From Lentimicrobiaceae bacterium (GTDB lineage Bacteria; Bacteroidota; Bacteroidia; Bacteroidales; UBA4417): DNA of 47,659 nucleotides. The position numbers and the translations under genes are program-made. Shown here in pieces: positions 27,316 through 38,194 of the stretch (its first letter is position 1; each line of letters starts with the position of its first letter). The stretch covers positions 1 to 47,659 of the forward strand of contig JAQVEX010000013.1 of NCBI GenBank assembly GCA_028697555.1, in the 5' to 3' direction. A model generated the notes under the pieces. It saw nothing but the letters and a program-made list of their open reading frames with translations. It made no database searches and was not told the DNA's origin.

Positions 27316-27852
27316 TCAATTTATCAGTTCAGGGTTGTTTTGAATGTGAAGTATAACGTTTTTAATCGATTTGAAGGCGATATCATCAAAATTTACCGAG
27401 TCTAAACTTTTAAAAACGACATCGGCTACATCATCAGCAGGTTTTATATTTTTAAACGAATTTATTTTAACCTTAAAAATGATGTCAAGAGTTTGATACT
27501 CAATATTTTTGTATAAATAATTATTGACAAAGGTGTTGATAATACTCATTTCTACAACTTTAACGCCAAGTTCTTCGTATATCTCTCGTACAATGGCTTC
27601 TTCGGCAGTTTCACTCAAATCCACAAAGCCACCCGGAAGGTCTAACTTACCTTTCTGCGGATCGTTTTTTCTAACAGCAAACATAATTTCCTGCTTGTCG
27701 TTACAGATAACTGCGGCAACTGCGGCATTCATATTTATATAGTAAACAAAATCGCAGCTTTTACAGGTGATGCATTTATCATTATGTTGTAAAGATTTTT
27801 GTCCGCATTTCGGACAATAAACAAACTGATTTTGGGGACTGAATTTATTCAT
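27316..27852 (-). CDS. NUDIX hydrolase with N-terminal zinc ribbon
   Basis: The 178-aa product has a zinc ribbon (Cys13, Cys16, Cys27, Cys30, Cys33) and a NUDIX domain whose box begins LPGGFVDLSETAEEAIVRE and continues IYEELG (residues ~75-96), with all conserved Gly, Glu and Arg positions. Zinc-ribbon NUDIX proteins resemble NudC-like NADH pyrophosphatases, but the catalytic core here is too short for a full NudC, so the substrate is uncertain. Its start codon abuts the FAD/Fe-S gene's stop with no gap, so translation may be coupled. Confidence 0.88.
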   Translation of the reverse strand: MNKFSPQNQFVYCPKCGQKSLQHNDKCITCKSCDFVYYINMNAAVAAVICNDKQEIMFAVRKNDPQKGKLDLPGGFVDLSETAEEAIVREIYEELGVKVVEMSIINTFVNNYLYKNIEYQTLDIIFKVKINSFKNIKPADDVADVVFKSLDSVNFDDIAFKSIKNVILHIQNNPELIN

Positions 27853-30774
27853 TTATTTTAAAGAATTATAAAAAATTTCAATTGGGTGCATAGCCTTTCT
27901 GCCTGTTCCATCAAGGATTTGAGTCCGACAACTTGTTCCATTGGCAGCTATAATAGTGTTTTCGTCGGTGGCTCTAATTGCAGGAAAAAGGACTAATTCG
28001 CCTATTTGTTGCGATATTTTGTAATTATTTTTCTCGTAGCCGAAAGAACCAGCCATTCCGCAACATCCCGATTTTATTTCGTTAACGTGATAATTTTTCG
28101 GCAAAGACAACATCTGTATAGTGCAGTTTGTCCCTACCAATGATTTTTGATGACAGTGTCCGTGAAACTCTATAAAACGCTCATCGTTTGTAAACATCTC
28201 GCTGGTGATGCTACCGTTGTTTATATTCATGGAAATAAACTCTTCAAAAAGCAAGCAATAAGGTTTTATTTTGTTTGCTGCCGAAATTAAATTTTCATCG
28301 ACAATAGACGGATATTCATCTCTGAAAGATAGAATTGCCGATGGTTCAATGCCGATTAACGGAGCTTGTTCGGAAATAAATGAGCCGAAAGTTTTGATGT
28401 TTTTATTCGCAATTCTTTTTGCTGTTTTAAGCATTCCCTTTGAAAAATAAGCTCTTCCGCTTTCGGTTACACCCAAATTTTTGACGTAATATCCTAACTT
28501 GTTCAAACTTTTTACACATAGTTTACCGATTTCAACATCGTTGTAGTTTGTAAACTCGTCAATGTAAAGGTAAACAACTTTAGTTAAGGTGTTGCCAGCA
28601 ATTTGGTCATACGATTTTAACCACTTCGACAAGGATTTTTTCGACAGCGTAGGCAAACTTCTTTTCTGAGAAAATCCCATAAAATACTTAATAAACTTCG
28701 ATGTTAAAGCGTTGGTAACAAATATGTTATATATTTTTGGGACAAGTTGTCCTATTTCATTAATTTTAGCAATATTGCCAATTATGAAAGTACGTAGCGG
28801 AATACCCTTTTTTTTGTACCAATTGTAAAAAAACTCTGCTCGATACTTAGTCATATCAACATTGCTGGGACATTCGTTTTTGCAACCCTTGCAAGCCAAG
28901 CAAGTCAGCATAACTTGATGCAGTTCCTTGCTTATAAATGGATTTTTACTGTTGTTTCGCGTCAAAGTGTATCGTAACAGGTTTGCTCTGGCTCGTGTAG
29001 AGTTTTTTTCATCTTGAGTAGCCATATAGCTCGGACACATAAGTCCGCCTACGGTCGTACTCTTACGGCAATCGGCGCTACCGTTGCATTGTTCGGCAGC
29101 TCGCAATATATTTTCGGTATGTTCGTACCTGAATATTGTATTGAATTTAAAGGGATTGGAGTCAGTGTCATATCTTAGCGAAGAAGTAATAGGTTTAGCA
29201 TTTATAATCTTGCCCGGATTGAAAATATTTTCAGAATCCCAAGCATTTTTAACTTCGCTAAACATATTCATAATTTTTTCGCTGTAAACGATTGGCAAAG
29301 AGTTTGCTCTTAATCGTCCATCGCCGTGTTCGCCGCTGATAGAGCCCTTGTACTTTTTAACCAATTTGGCTACTTCGGTTGAAATAGTTTCAAATTTTTT
29401 GACACCTTCTTTGGTTTTCAAATTAATAACAGGACGTAGATGTAGCTCGCCTGTAGCCACGTGAGCATGATATACACAAGATAAATCATGTTTTTCCAAC
29501 AATTGTTTAATATCTGCTATGTATTGCGGCAAATAATCGGGCAAAACGGCTGTGTCTTCAATAACAGTGATGGGTTTTGCATCGCCTTTAACGTTGGAAA
29601 GTATGCCCAAACCGGCTTTTCGCAAACTCCACACCTTATTGATATCGTTTCCTTTAATAATAGGGTAGTGGTAACCGAAATTATTTTTTTGCAGTTCCGA
29701 AATTACTTCTTTGCATTTGTTGTCCAACAATTCATCCGACTTTTCGGCAAATTCTATGATAAGCACCGCTGCAGGTTCGCCGTTTATAAAAAAGCGATTT
29801 TTTTGCTGAGCCAAATTGTTTTTAGATAGCTGAAGTATCGTCTCGTCCATAAGCTCAATGGCGACAGGATTGCATTTAAGAGCAACTAAGTTAGCGTAAA
29901 GAGCTTCGGAAATATTATTATGATGCGAACAAACCAATGCCTTATGTGGCGGTGGCAAAGGTTCTAAGTTGAGTTTCAGCTCGGTGAAAAAGCATAGCGT
30001 GCCTTCAGAACCGGCTAATAAAGAGCAAAAATTGAATTTATTTCCGCTATCTGTAAAGACTTCTGTGTTTTTCAAAATATCCAATGCGTATCCTGAATTG
30101 CGCCTTTTAAGTTCAGGTACAGGGTAATGATTGTCTATTTCTTTGCGATTGTCGGCATCAGAAAGTAAATTGTAGAGGTTTCTATAAATATCGCCTTCCA
30201 AAGTTTTCAGTTTCATTTTTTCTAAAAACTCATCTGACGACAATTCTCCAAAACTTACGATATCACCATCGCTTAAAACTGCTTCAACTTCAAGCAAATG
30301 GTCGCGGGTGCTGCCATAAACCAACGAATGCGAGCCACAAGCGTTATTTCCAACCATGCCGCCTATATTGCACCTGTTGGCAGTAGAAGTTTCGGGAGCA
30401 AAAAACAATCCGTAGGGTTTTAAATACATGTTAAGCTCGTCTAATACAACTCCGGGCTGCACTTTAACCCATTTTTCTTCAACGTTGAGTTCTATTATTT
30501 TATTCAAATGTTTGGAAATATCAACGACAACGCCTTCGCCAACCACCTGACCTGCAAGCGATGTGCCTGCTCCTCTGGGTATTATGCTTAACTTGTTTTT
30601 ACGAGCCCAAACAACAATATTCACAATATCCGACGAGCTTTTAGGATAAACTACCAATGCCGGCTTTTCTTGATAAACGGAAGCATCGGTAGAGTACATT
30701 ATCCTGTCGGCTTCGCTGTATGCAACGTCGCCTTTAATAGATTTTTTAAGTTGCTGTATTGTGTGGGTATCCAT
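27853..30774 (-). CDS. FAD- and Fe-S-containing D-2-hydroxyacid dehydrogenase (YdiJ-like)
   Basis: The 973-aa product fuses an FAD-linked oxidase (residues ~20-520; FAD-binding GAGTSLAGQ and NACGSHS), a ferredoxin-like domain and two CCG domains. Cys clusters read CNGSADC...MCPSY (~560-580) and CLACKGCKNECP (~625-640), for two Fe-S clusters. GHCHQKSL and KSGCCGMAGSFG near the C-terminus are CCG signatures. YdiJ-type enzymes oxidise D-2-hydroxyglutarate or D-lactate and pass electrons to the quinone pool. Substrate is not decidable here. It follows the AHSA1-like gene by 10 bp. Confidence 0.88.
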   Translation of the reverse strand: MDTHTIQQLKKSIKGDVAYSEADRIMYSTDASVYQEKPALVVYPKSSSDIVNIVVWARKNKLSIIPRGAGTSLAGQVVGEGVVVDISKHLNKIIELNVEEKWVKVQPGVVLDELNMYLKPYGLFFAPETSTANRCNIGGMVGNNACGSHSLVYGSTRDHLLEVEAVLSDGDIVSFGELSSDEFLEKMKLKTLEGDIYRNLYNLLSDADNRKEIDNHYPVPELKRRNSGYALDILKNTEVFTDSGNKFNFCSLLAGSEGTLCFFTELKLNLEPLPPPHKALVCSHHNNISEALYANLVALKCNPVAIELMDETILQLSKNNLAQQKNRFFINGEPAAVLIIEFAEKSDELLDNKCKEVISELQKNNFGYHYPIIKGNDINKVWSLRKAGLGILSNVKGDAKPITVIEDTAVLPDYLPQYIADIKQLLEKHDLSCVYHAHVATGELHLRPVINLKTKEGVKKFETISTEVAKLVKKYKGSISGEHGDGRLRANSLPIVYSEKIMNMFSEVKNAWDSENIFNPGKIINAKPITSSLRYDTDSNPFKFNTIFRYEHTENILRAAEQCNGSADCRKSTTVGGLMCPSYMATQDEKNSTRARANLLRYTLTRNNSKNPFISKELHQVMLTCLACKGCKNECPSNVDMTKYRAEFFYNWYKKKGIPLRTFIIGNIAKINEIGQLVPKIYNIFVTNALTSKFIKYFMGFSQKRSLPTLSKKSLSKWLKSYDQIAGNTLTKVVYLYIDEFTNYNDVEIGKLCVKSLNKLGYYVKNLGVTESGRAYFSKGMLKTAKRIANKNIKTFGSFISEQAPLIGIEPSAILSFRDEYPSIVDENLISAANKIKPYCLLFEEFISMNINNGSITSEMFTNDERFIEFHGHCHQKSLVGTNCTIQMLSLPKNYHVNEIKSGCCGMAGSFGYEKNNYKISQQIGELVLFPAIRATDENTIIAANGTSCRTQILDGTGRKAMHPIEIFYNSLK

Positions 30775-30784
30775 TATTTGCAGT

Positions 30785-31165
30785 TTAGTCTTCCAAAAGC
30801 ATTTTTATAGCTTTAAAGTAGTAGTTGTCCCAACCGTCTAAAATGTTTTCAAAAGCTTCGTCCGGAATATTTATATGAAGCAACTCGACCACAGTAATAT
30901 CGTTTTTTTGTTCCAAATTTATTGTAACTATCGAATCTTCGTCTTCTCCATCAAAATACCACTGTTGCACAATGGTTTTGTCCTTTTCAAATCTCAGATT
31001 TTTACCAACGATATCTCCGTCAAATAATGAAAATTCGGAGTTTGGCTCGGTGCTCATAATGGCTTCGGAATCAGTCCACAACTCTATTGTAAGCGGATTT
31101 GTGAGAGCCGTGTAAACGTCGCAGGCTTCTGCCTTTATTTTATATGTCTTTTTTATGTTTTTCAT
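30785..31165 (-). CDS. AHSA1/START-like domain protein
   Basis: The 126-aa product shows the SRPBCC fold pattern typical of AHSA1-like proteins: VYTALTNPLTIELWTDSEAIM, FSLFDGDIVGKNLRFE, then WYFDGEDEDSIVTINLE and a C-terminal helix (DGWDNYYFKAIKMLLED). These are soluble lipid- or ligand-binding folds, some acting as Hsp90 co-chaperones. First gene of the likely FAD/NUDIX operon. Confidence 0.8.
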   Translation of the reverse strand: MKNIKKTYKIKAEACDVYTALTNPLTIELWTDSEAIMSTEPNSEFSLFDGDIVGKNLRFEKDKTIVQQWYFDGEDEDSIVTINLEQKNDITVVELLHINIPDEAFENILDGWDNYYFKAIKMLLED

Positions 31166-31190
31166 GTTCTAATCTTGAAAATAATTGATG

Positions 31191-31198
31191 CAAATTTA
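31191..31198 (-). promoter_or_regulatory. -7 box for the AHSA1/FAD/NUDIX operon
   Basis: On the minus strand this reads TAAATTTG, about 25 bp upstream of the ATG at 31165. No -33 element at normal spacing. Confidence 0.45.
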
Positions 31199-31228
31199 TT
31201 ATATCTCCACAAATACCTTTGAAATAAG

Positions 31229-33244
31229 CTACATAAATTTATCGTAGCGAAATACTAATGCTGTCCTATTAGTCAAATACATTTTGATAAACGGTTTCGA
31301 ACCTTCTTCCGTCTTGGATTCGTACAACATAGAATCATCTATTCGATTATGACCGGCATATTCGGGCTTATCTGAGTTGAAGACAATTTTGTAAAATCCA
31401 AGTCTATTAACCGGTACTTCATATCCTTCATAAGACTTATTGGTATTAAAATTGAAAACAAATATCAAGTCGCTTTTTTCAAATACTAAGCACTTATTTT
31501 CTTCGTCAATTTTTAAAATGTTTCCATAACCTCCATCTAATAGGTTTGCTTTTTTAGCGAAGCTAATCATATCTCTATCGAAGTTGGCAAGCATGTGATA
31601 TTTCAAGTCTTTGTTGTCATTCAACGACCATTTTCTTTGTGCGTATTTATAACTCCAATTGTTGCCTAATCTGGGAAAGTCAATCCATTCGGGGTGTCCG
31701 AACTCGTTTCCCATAAAATTCAGATATGCTTGTCCGCCCAAAGCCAAAGTAATAAATCGTATAAGTTTATGCAGAGCCAAACCTCTGTCAATTATGTGAT
31801 TTCGGTCTGTTATTTGCATCAAATCGTACATTTCCTTATCCATAAGTCGGAAAGCAATAGTTTTATCGCCAACCATGGCTTGGTCGTGCGATTCGGCGTA
31901 GGCAACCGTTTTGATATAATACAATCTGTCGCACAAAACATTCCAAATTTCTCGTATATTCCAATTTTCGTCGGGAACATCTGTCAGCATTTTAATCCAA
32001 AAATCGGGTATTCCCATTCCCAATCTGTAATCAAAGCCAATACCGCCTTCGTCGGAAGGATAAGCTAATCCCGGCATTCCGCTAACATCTTCAGCTATGG
32101 TAATAAAATTTGGATTTAAGCTGTGAGCAAGCTCGTTGGCTAACTGCAGGTACAAAATTGCATTTTCATCGACAGACGAGTTAAAATATTTGTCTATAGA
32201 GTCAAACATCTCATTGCCATGATGCTCGTACAGCATTGAGCCAACGCCGTCGAATCTGAATCCGTCGAAATGAAATTCTTCAATCCAATACTTAATATTA
32301 GAAAGCAAAAAGTGTTGCACAGCTTCGTTGCCGTAGTCGAACAGTAACGAATCCCAATCTGGGTGGATGCCTTTATCTCCTTTATAAAAGTACGAATTAG
32401 CCGAGCCGTCGAACTTGTTTAAACCCTCATTCAGGTTTTTAACCGAATGCGAGTGTACAATATCCATAATAACGGCAATACCCATCTTGTGAGCAGTATT
32501 TATCAGAGTTTTAAGCTCTTCGGGAGTTCCAAAACGCGATGAAGGAGCGAAAAAATTGGAAACGTGATATCCGAAAGAGCCGTAGTAGGGGTGTTCATGA
32601 ATACCCATAAGTTGCACTGCATTATAACCGGCTTTTTTTATGCGAGGCAAAATATTTTGGGTGAATTCGGCGTATGTACCAACTCCTTCCTTTTCCTGCG
32701 CCATACCGATATGAGCCTCGTATATGTACAAGTTGTTTCGTTCAATCTTGTTTTCAAACTCAAACCAATCGAAAGGCTCTGAAAACCAAACCTGACCGCT
32801 GAAATTTTTGGTATCATCGTCTTGTACGGCACGTTTTATATATGCCGGAATCCTGAAATGTTCGCCGATGTCGCTAACAACAATGACTTTGACCTTACTG
32901 CCGTGCACAAATTTATCGGCATATAAATTTGCATCTAAAACAATTTCCCAATCGCTTTTATTGATTTTAGTCAGTGGATGCGAATATTTATTCCAATCGT
33001 TAAAATCGCCTGTAAGGAATAATTCTTTTGCATTGGGAGCCCATTCTCTGTACGTGAATGTGTTATTTACTTTATTGTGGTTAATTCCATAATACATATA
33101 TCCGTTTGAGTACTCGGAAATGGAACCGTGTTTTTTCTCAATACCGCTTAATTTGTTCACAAACCTTTTGTGCCGCTCCGTTAAACTCTTCTCGGCTGGC
33201 TTTAACCAAGGGTCGATATTTATTAGTTCCAAATTTTTACTCAT
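31229..33244 (-). CDS. glgB: 1,4-alpha-glucan branching enzyme, eukaryotic type
   Basis: Introduces alpha-1,6 branches in glycogen. The 671-aa product has a CBM48 domain at the N-terminus (FTYREWAPNAKELFLTGDFN) and a GH13 catalytic barrel with nucleophile Asp in FHFDGFRFDGVGSMLY (~330), acid/base Glu in ITIAEDVSGMPGL (~383) and AESHDQAMVG. These sequences match the eukaryotic/GH13_8 group also used by Bacteroidota rather than the E. coli enzyme. No other glycogen gene is in the window. It is 13 bp downstream of the SRPBCC gene. Confidence 0.93.
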   Translation of the reverse strand: MSKNLELINIDPWLKPAEKSLTERHKRFVNKLSGIEKKHGSISEYSNGYMYYGINHNKVNNTFTYREWAPNAKELFLTGDFNDWNKYSHPLTKINKSDWEIVLDANLYADKFVHGSKVKVIVVSDIGEHFRIPAYIKRAVQDDDTKNFSGQVWFSEPFDWFEFENKIERNNLYIYEAHIGMAQEKEGVGTYAEFTQNILPRIKKAGYNAVQLMGIHEHPYYGSFGYHVSNFFAPSSRFGTPEELKTLINTAHKMGIAVIMDIVHSHSVKNLNEGLNKFDGSANSYFYKGDKGIHPDWDSLLFDYGNEAVQHFLLSNIKYWIEEFHFDGFRFDGVGSMLYEHHGNEMFDSIDKYFNSSVDENAILYLQLANELAHSLNPNFITIAEDVSGMPGLAYPSDEGGIGFDYRLGMGIPDFWIKMLTDVPDENWNIREIWNVLCDRLYYIKTVAYAESHDQAMVGDKTIAFRLMDKEMYDLMQITDRNHIIDRGLALHKLIRFITLALGGQAYLNFMGNEFGHPEWIDFPRLGNNWSYKYAQRKWSLNDNKDLKYHMLANFDRDMISFAKKANLLDGGYGNILKIDEENKCLVFEKSDLIFVFNFNTNKSYEGYEVPVNRLGFYKIVFNSDKPEYAGHNRIDDSMLYESKTEEGSKPFIKMYLTNRTALVFRYDKFM

Positions 33245-33257
33245 AGTACTGCATTTT

Positions 33258-34235
33258 TTAACGATTAGAACCTTGTATTATCGGAATGTATATGAATGTC
33301 GTGTCGGGGTAAGGATTATTGCTATTGTAGAACGAAAGCGGATATTCTTCAAACTGAGTGCTGTCAATGGCTATGTTGTTTAATTTGGCGTAATTGATAA
33401 TAACATCGTAAGCATTTGTGCTGTGCTTATATTCACCGAAAAATGGAAGTTTAAGAACTAAAATTGAATCTAATAGTAGTTTTTTTGAATAAACAGTTTC
33501 GTTTTGTAGCGGAATAATAAGGTTGTAATGAATTAATGAACTGTCAATTTTGGTAATATAAACCAATGGATTTGTGTCAATTTGTTGCTTATAGTAGGTT
33601 TGCGTTTTTGTATATTTATTTTTTAGATTTTCAAAAAAGTCGTTGTGCAGGCACGAATCTGTTTCGCAAGCAATATTGTCGTAGTAAAGCCAGACTTTTG
33701 AAATAGAATTATAATTACAAACTTCGTTTTTGGTAAATAGGTTTTGCAGATTTTGCAGACTTCTCTCCATTTCCGGCTCGACCAATTTGTCCGTTCGTAA
33801 TGCCAACCAACGAGAAATAGGATTATTTCCAAGTTTGCTTTCAAAAGTCCAAACTACTTGTGTGGAGCTATCTTCGGGAATAAAATAAAATGTAGAAGCA
33901 CTTTTGCCTTCGTCGGAAAAATCGAACACAAAGTACAAGGAATCTTTTTGAAACGAATGTTTTAAATAGTATTGGTAAGAATTTCTTCTGTCGATTAAAC
34001 CTAAAATATTGCCGTCAATATCGATAATATTGTTAATTGAGTCGGAATCTTTAATCCAAGTAACCCATTCGTTCCACCATTGCATATTGGCAACTTTGCT
34101 GTAAACCAAGTAGGTAGGAGCTTTTATCGTTGTTTTACATCTAACGGTTACGTTTTTGGGTAGGAAAAACCCGACCGCAATGCACGATAGTATTAGCACC
34201 AACAAAACTATCAGTATGTTTCTGAATATCCTCAT
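33258..34235 (-). CDS. SRPBCC (polyketide cyclase-like) membrane-anchored protein with GyrI-like C-terminus
   Basis: The 325-aa product has an N-terminal transmembrane segment (~5-25), an SRPBCC/START-like domain (~28-165; KAPTYLVYSKVANMQWWNEW) and a second half whose pattern resembles the GyrI/AraC effector-binding domain (AYDVIINYAKLNNIAID, PDTTFIYIPI). This two-domain form recurs in Bacteroidota; ligands are unknown. Two AT-rich candidate -7 boxes (34257-34264 and 34272-34279, minus strand) lie upstream but cannot be separated. Confidence 0.8.
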   Translation of the reverse strand: MRIFRNILIVLLVLILSCIAVGFFLPKNVTVRCKTTIKAPTYLVYSKVANMQWWNEWVTWIKDSDSINNIIDIDGNILGLIDRRNSYQYYLKHSFQKDSLYFVFDFSDEGKSASTFYFIPEDSSTQVVWTFESKLGNNPISRWLALRTDKLVEPEMERSLQNLQNLFTKNEVCNYNSISKVWLYYDNIACETDSCLHNDFFENLKNKYTKTQTYYKQQIDTNPLVYITKIDSSLIHYNLIIPLQNETVYSKKLLLDSILVLKLPFFGEYKHSTNAYDVIINYAKLNNIAIDSTQFEEYPLSFYNSNNPYPDTTFIYIPIIQGSNR

Positions 34236-34357
34236 TTGAAGCTCAAATTATTTCAACAAAAATATTTTGTTCAAAAATAATAAAAAAATATAAAACGAAT
34301 TATATTATTCTATTTGAGCAAATGTTTGGAGAAAATAATGTTGCGAACAAGCTAAAA

Positions 34358-36823
34358 CTACTGCAAAGCAATTTTAACCACATCTAACATGTTTTCCAAA
34401 TAGTGAAAGTTAAGACCTTCGATATATTTAGGGTTTATTTCGTCAACATCTTTTTTGTTATCCGAGCAAAGTATTATATCTGTTACTCCCGACCTTTTTG
34501 CCGCCAGAATTTTTTCCTTTACACCTCCAACTGGTAATATTCTGCCACGAAGCGTTATTTCGCCCGACATAGCATATTTAGGATTGACCGGTTTTTTCAA
34601 AAATGCCGATACCAACGAAGTAAACATTGTAATTCCTGCCGAAGGACCGTCTTTTGGAGTAGCACCTTCGGGAACGTGAATATGTACGCTGTTTTCAGCA
34701 AAAAGTTCAACAGGAATTTTCAATTCGTTAGCTTTCGATTTTAAATATTCTAAAGCAATGATTGCAGACTCTTTCATAACATCGCCTAAGTTGCCTGTGA
34801 GAGTAAGTCCGGCTTTGCCTTTATTTAAAGCAGTTTCAATAAATAAAATTTGTCCTCCCACCGGAGTCCAAGCCAATCCAGTTGCAACGCCGTAAGATTT
34901 GCCCGAATAGCTTGTAGCGTAGTTGAACAATGGCTTTCCTAATATTTCGTTTAACTGATTTTTGTTTATGCTTTTTGTATAAGGTTTGTCGGCAACAATT
35001 TGTAAAGCTCTGTTTCTGACTATTTTAGCAATTGTTTTATCCAAAGTTCTTACACCCGACTCTAAGGTGTAATTTTCGATAATTTGGGTTAATGTAGCTT
35101 TTGGGAAAGATATGTCAGACTTTTTAACGCCGTGTTCTTTCAGTTGTTTTGGTATTAGATGGCGTTTTGCTATTTCGATTTTTTCTTCAACTAAGTAACC
35201 GCTAAGTTCAATAACTTCCATACGGTCGCGTAGAGCTGGGTGGATATTCGATAATGAGTTTGCGGTGGCAATAAACATAACCTTAGACAGGTCGTATTCA
35301 ACTTCTACAAAGTTATCATAAAAAGCGGTATTTTGTTCAGGGTCAAGCACTTCAAGCAGTGCTGCCGAAGGGTCGCCATTTACATTCATACCCGAAACTT
35401 TATCAATTTCGTCTAAAACAAAAACGGGGTTTGAAGTCTTAGCTTTTCTGATACTTTGAATAATCCTTCCCGGCATAGCTCCAATGTACGTGCGGCGATG
35501 TCCTCTAATTTCCGACTCATCGTGAAGACCGCCAAGAGAAACTCGCACATAATTTCTGTTTACAGCACGTGCAATAGATTTTCCCAACGAAGTTTTACCA
35601 ACTCCGGGAGGTCCTACCAAACATAAAATCGGCGATTTCATATCACCTTTAAGTTTCAGCACCGCCAAATATTCCAAGATACGTTCCTTAATCTTTTCCA
35701 TGCCAAAGTGGTCTTCATCTAAGATTTTGCGTGCACGCTCCAAATCGAAATTGTCTTGTGTGTATGTTTCCCAAGGTAAATCGGCAAGGATGTCAACATA
35801 GTTGAGTTGCATCGAATATTCGGTTGACATGGGATTTATTCGCGATAGTTTCGACAATTCTTTTTCAAAGACAGCATACGCATTTTTGGGCCATTTTTTC
35901 GATTTAGCTTTTTGTTTAAGTTGGTTTATTTGGTCTTCGTTTGGGTTGCTACCCAACTCGTCTTGTATTAGCTTAAGCTGTTGATTTAACACATAGTCGC
36001 GCTGTTGCTTGTCAATTTCGTGTTTTACCTTACTCTGTATCTGATTTTTAAGGTCAACCAATTGGAGTTCCCTCGAAAGCAACTCCACAATAACTTTGGC
36101 TCTTTCGTCAATATCGTTTATAGATAATATCCTTTGTTTTTCTTGGGTAGAAACGCTTAAATTAGAAGCTACATAGCTTATCAAAAGCATAGGGGTTTCA
36201 ATGTTTTTGAGTGCAAATATTTTGTCATGTTCGGCACTTCCGCCAACTTTTTCAACAATTTCAATAGCTAAGTCTTTTATTATATCGACTATAGCATTAA
36301 ATTTTTGATTGTTTTTGCGACGTTTGTTAACATCGTTAAAAGGCTTGACTTCCGCTAAAATGTACGGTTCTTCCTGAATAAAATTTGTAATCTCAAAGCG
36401 ACCGCTGCCTTTAATGAGAGCTGTGGTGTTGCCATCTCGCAGTTGTAATGTTTTCACAATATAGGCAAAAGTTCCTATTGTGTACAAGTCTTCCGGTTTT
36501 GGGTCGTCAGTATCGGCTTGTTTTTGAGCGACAACACCTATCAGCTTATTTTTCTTGTAATTATCTTTTACTAGTTTTATTGATTTTTCTCTTCCTATGG
36601 AAATTGGAATAATTGCTCCCGGAAACAAGACCGTATCGCGCAACGACAATATTGGCAATGCCGTAGGAATGTCCTTTGTGTCTGTTTCAAGGCTGTCTTC
36701 TCCTGCCATTATCGGGATAAAACCTCCGTCTAATGAATCATCTATCTCAGAATTATAAATTTTATATTCTCTCATCAAATTAAAAAATGCATTAATATTC
36801 GCCTTTTTAATATCAACTAACAT
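34358..36823 (-). CDS. lon: Lon ATP-dependent protease
   Basis: Degrades misfolded and regulatory proteins. The 821-aa product has the Lon N-domain ([14 protein letters not shown]), a AAA+ module with [13 protein letters not shown] at ~403-415 and FVLDEIDKV, and the protease domain with catalytic Ser at ~727 in [11 protein letters not shown] and a downstream catalytic Lys region. The start is ambiguous: the ATG at 36823 lies 8 bp after a TAnnTTTG box (near-leaderless), while Met17 (36775) would give a ~50-nt leader and a more typical N-terminus. Confidence 0.95.
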   Translation of the reverse strand: MLVDIKKANINAFFNLMREYKIYNSEIDDSLDGGFIPIMAGEDSLETDTKDIPTALPILSLRDTVLFPGAIIPISIGREKSIKLVKDNYKKNKLIGVVAQKQADTDDPKPEDLYTIGTFAYIVKTLQLRDGNTTALIKGSGRFEITNFIQEEPYILAEVKPFNDVNKRRKNNQKFNAIVDIIKDLAIEIVEKVGGSAEHDKIFALKNIETPMLLISYVASNLSVSTQEKQRILSINDIDERAKVIVELLSRELQLVDLKNQIQSKVKHEIDKQQRDYVLNQQLKLIQDELGSNPNEDQINQLKQKAKSKKWPKNAYAVFEKELSKLSRINPMSTEYSMQLNYVDILADLPWETYTQDNFDLERARKILDEDHFGMEKIKERILEYLAVLKLKGDMKSPILCLVGPPGVGKTSLGKSIARAVNRNYVRVSLGGLHDESEIRGHRRTYIGAMPGRIIQSIRKAKTSNPVFVLDEIDKVSGMNVNGDPSAALLEVLDPEQNTAFYDNFVEVEYDLSKVMFIATANSLSNIHPALRDRMEVIELSGYLVEEKIEIAKRHLIPKQLKEHGVKKSDISFPKATLTQIIENYTLESGVRTLDKTIAKIVRNRALQIVADKPYTKSINKNQLNEILGKPLFNYATSYSGKSYGVATGLAWTPVGGQILFIETALNKGKAGLTLTGNLGDVMKESAIIALEYLKSKANELKIPVELFAENSVHIHVPEGATPKDGPSAGITMFTSLVSAFLKKPVNPKYAMSGEITLRGRILPVGGVKEKILAAKRSGVTDIILCSDNKKDVDEINPKYIEGLNFHYLENMLDVVKIALQ

Positions 36824-36831
36824 ACCATAGT

Positions 36832-36839
36832 CAAAATTA
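36832..36839 (-). promoter_or_regulatory. -7 box for lon
   Basis: Minus strand TAATTTTG. If the ATG at 36823 is used, the leader is only a few nucleotides. The closest upstream TTG is 23 bp away, slightly beyond the usual spacing. Confidence 0.5.
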
Positions 36840-36903
36840 TTTGCAAACTAATGCAAAATATGCAATTTTGACACACTTAATTATGCGGTAATGACAAAAA
36901 TGG

Positions 36904-38094
36904 TTATAAGTACCTATATCTGAGTGATAATTCTTTTATATGTTTGAAAACATCTATATCTTTTTGCGAAATATCAACATTTCGGCGTTTCATAACGATT
37001 TCGGCGGTTTGTATAATATGTTCAATATCTGCCTCTTGATAATTGGACGGTTTTCCCCAAGAAAAAGACGGAACAAAATTCCTATGGAAACCGCTATCGA
37101 ACAAGTTGCAGCATACTCCAACAACAGTTCCGGTATTAAACATTGTATTAATTCCTATTTTGCTGTGGTCGCCTAATACCAATCCCAAAAACTGCATTTT
37201 AGTGTCCAAAAACCTTTCGTTTTCGTAGTCCCACATTTTAACGGGACTATAGTTGTTTTTAAGATTACTGGTGGTTGTGCCGGCTCCTAAGTTACACCAT
37301 TCGCCAATAACCGAATCGCCTAAGTATCCGTCGTGTGCTTTCGACGAAAATTTCATTAATATGCTATTTGAAACTTCGCCACCTATTTTGCAATGTGGAC
37401 CAACCGAAGTTCCTTCATACAAAAGGGCTCCCATTTTTACTGTGGCTGTATCGCATACGGCGACAGGTCCTCTTATATACGAGCCTTGCATAACGGTAGC
37501 ATTTTTACCAATATAAACCGGTCCGTGTCGAGTATCAATACTGCAACCTTCAACATCGGCGTCGGGTTCAACAAAATAGTTGTTGCCATAAACCATATTG
37601 CTTTCCGACAAATACGCAGACTCACGACCGAATGTGATGAGTTCAAAGTCGTTTATTATTTCTTGTTTGTTGAGTTTTACAATATCCCATGTGTTTTTAA
37701 GTCGATTGAAGTCTTCTTTGTATTCGACAGAGTCCAAATCGGCAGTATCGCCCGAACTAAGACTTGCAAGATTATCGGCTGTAAGTCTCATAGCAATCAA
37801 ATAGCCGTCACTAGTAAGCGTTGTATCTTTTTTAAGTTTTTTAATAGCTTTAAACAAGTTGGAGCCGGGGAGTACGCTACTGTTTATCAAAACGTTGTCG
37901 TCGGTTACATTCAGCGGATACAGTTCCGATAGGTAGTCGTCGCTTAGGTTAGACATCTCGGCTTTGAAATAATGTTTCCATTTTTCTTCAATAGTCAGAA
38001 TGCCAACGCGCAACTGCGATATCGGCTTAAAGTAAGTCAATGGACGTAACGAAATACGATTTGAAGTCTCATCGAATAAAATATAATTGCTCAT
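36904..38094 (-). CDS. GlmU-like sugar nucleotidyltransferase with left-handed beta-helix
   Basis: The 396-aa product matches the 'alternative bacterial GlmU' layout (TIGR03991 type). An N-terminal nucleotidyltransferase-like part opens MSNYILFDE with RPLTYFKPI, and a C-terminal hexapeptide-repeat beta-helix (~185-360; VYIGKNATVMQGSYIRGPV, STSVG-like EGTSVGPHCKIGG) follows. It probably forms UDP-GlcNAc or a related activated sugar. The classical GlmU Walker-like signature LAAGxGTRM is absent from the N-terminus, as in other members of this group. No cotranscribed neighbour. Confidence 0.85.
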   Translation of the reverse strand: MSNYILFDETSNRISLRPLTYFKPISQLRVGILTIEEKWKHYFKAEMSNLSDDYLSELYPLNVTDDNVLINSSVLPGSNLFKAIKKLKKDTTLTSDGYLIAMRLTADNLASLSSGDTADLDSVEYKEDFNRLKNTWDIVKLNKQEIINDFELITFGRESAYLSESNMVYGNNYFVEPDADVEGCSIDTRHGPVYIGKNATVMQGSYIRGPVAVCDTATVKMGALLYEGTSVGPHCKIGGEVSNSILMKFSSKAHDGYLGDSVIGEWCNLGAGTTTSNLKNNYSPVKMWDYENERFLDTKMQFLGLVLGDHSKIGINTMFNTGTVVGVCCNLFDSGFHRNFVPSFSWGKPSNYQEADIEHIIQTAEIVMKRRNVDISQKDIDVFKHIKELSLRYRYL

Positions 38095-38157
38095 ATGTTT
38101 TTTTGGGTTTAATTTAGGAAATCAATGATTTAAAAATGAACTCATACAAAAGTCGTA

Positions 38158-38165
38158 CAAAACTA
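38158..38165 (-). promoter_or_regulatory. -7 box for the GlmU-like gene
   Basis: Minus strand TAGTTTTG, about 64 bp upstream of the ATG at 38094. No standard -33 TTG. Confidence 0.4.
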
Positions 38166-38194
38166 AATAAATTTTTCAGAAAAAATAATAGAAA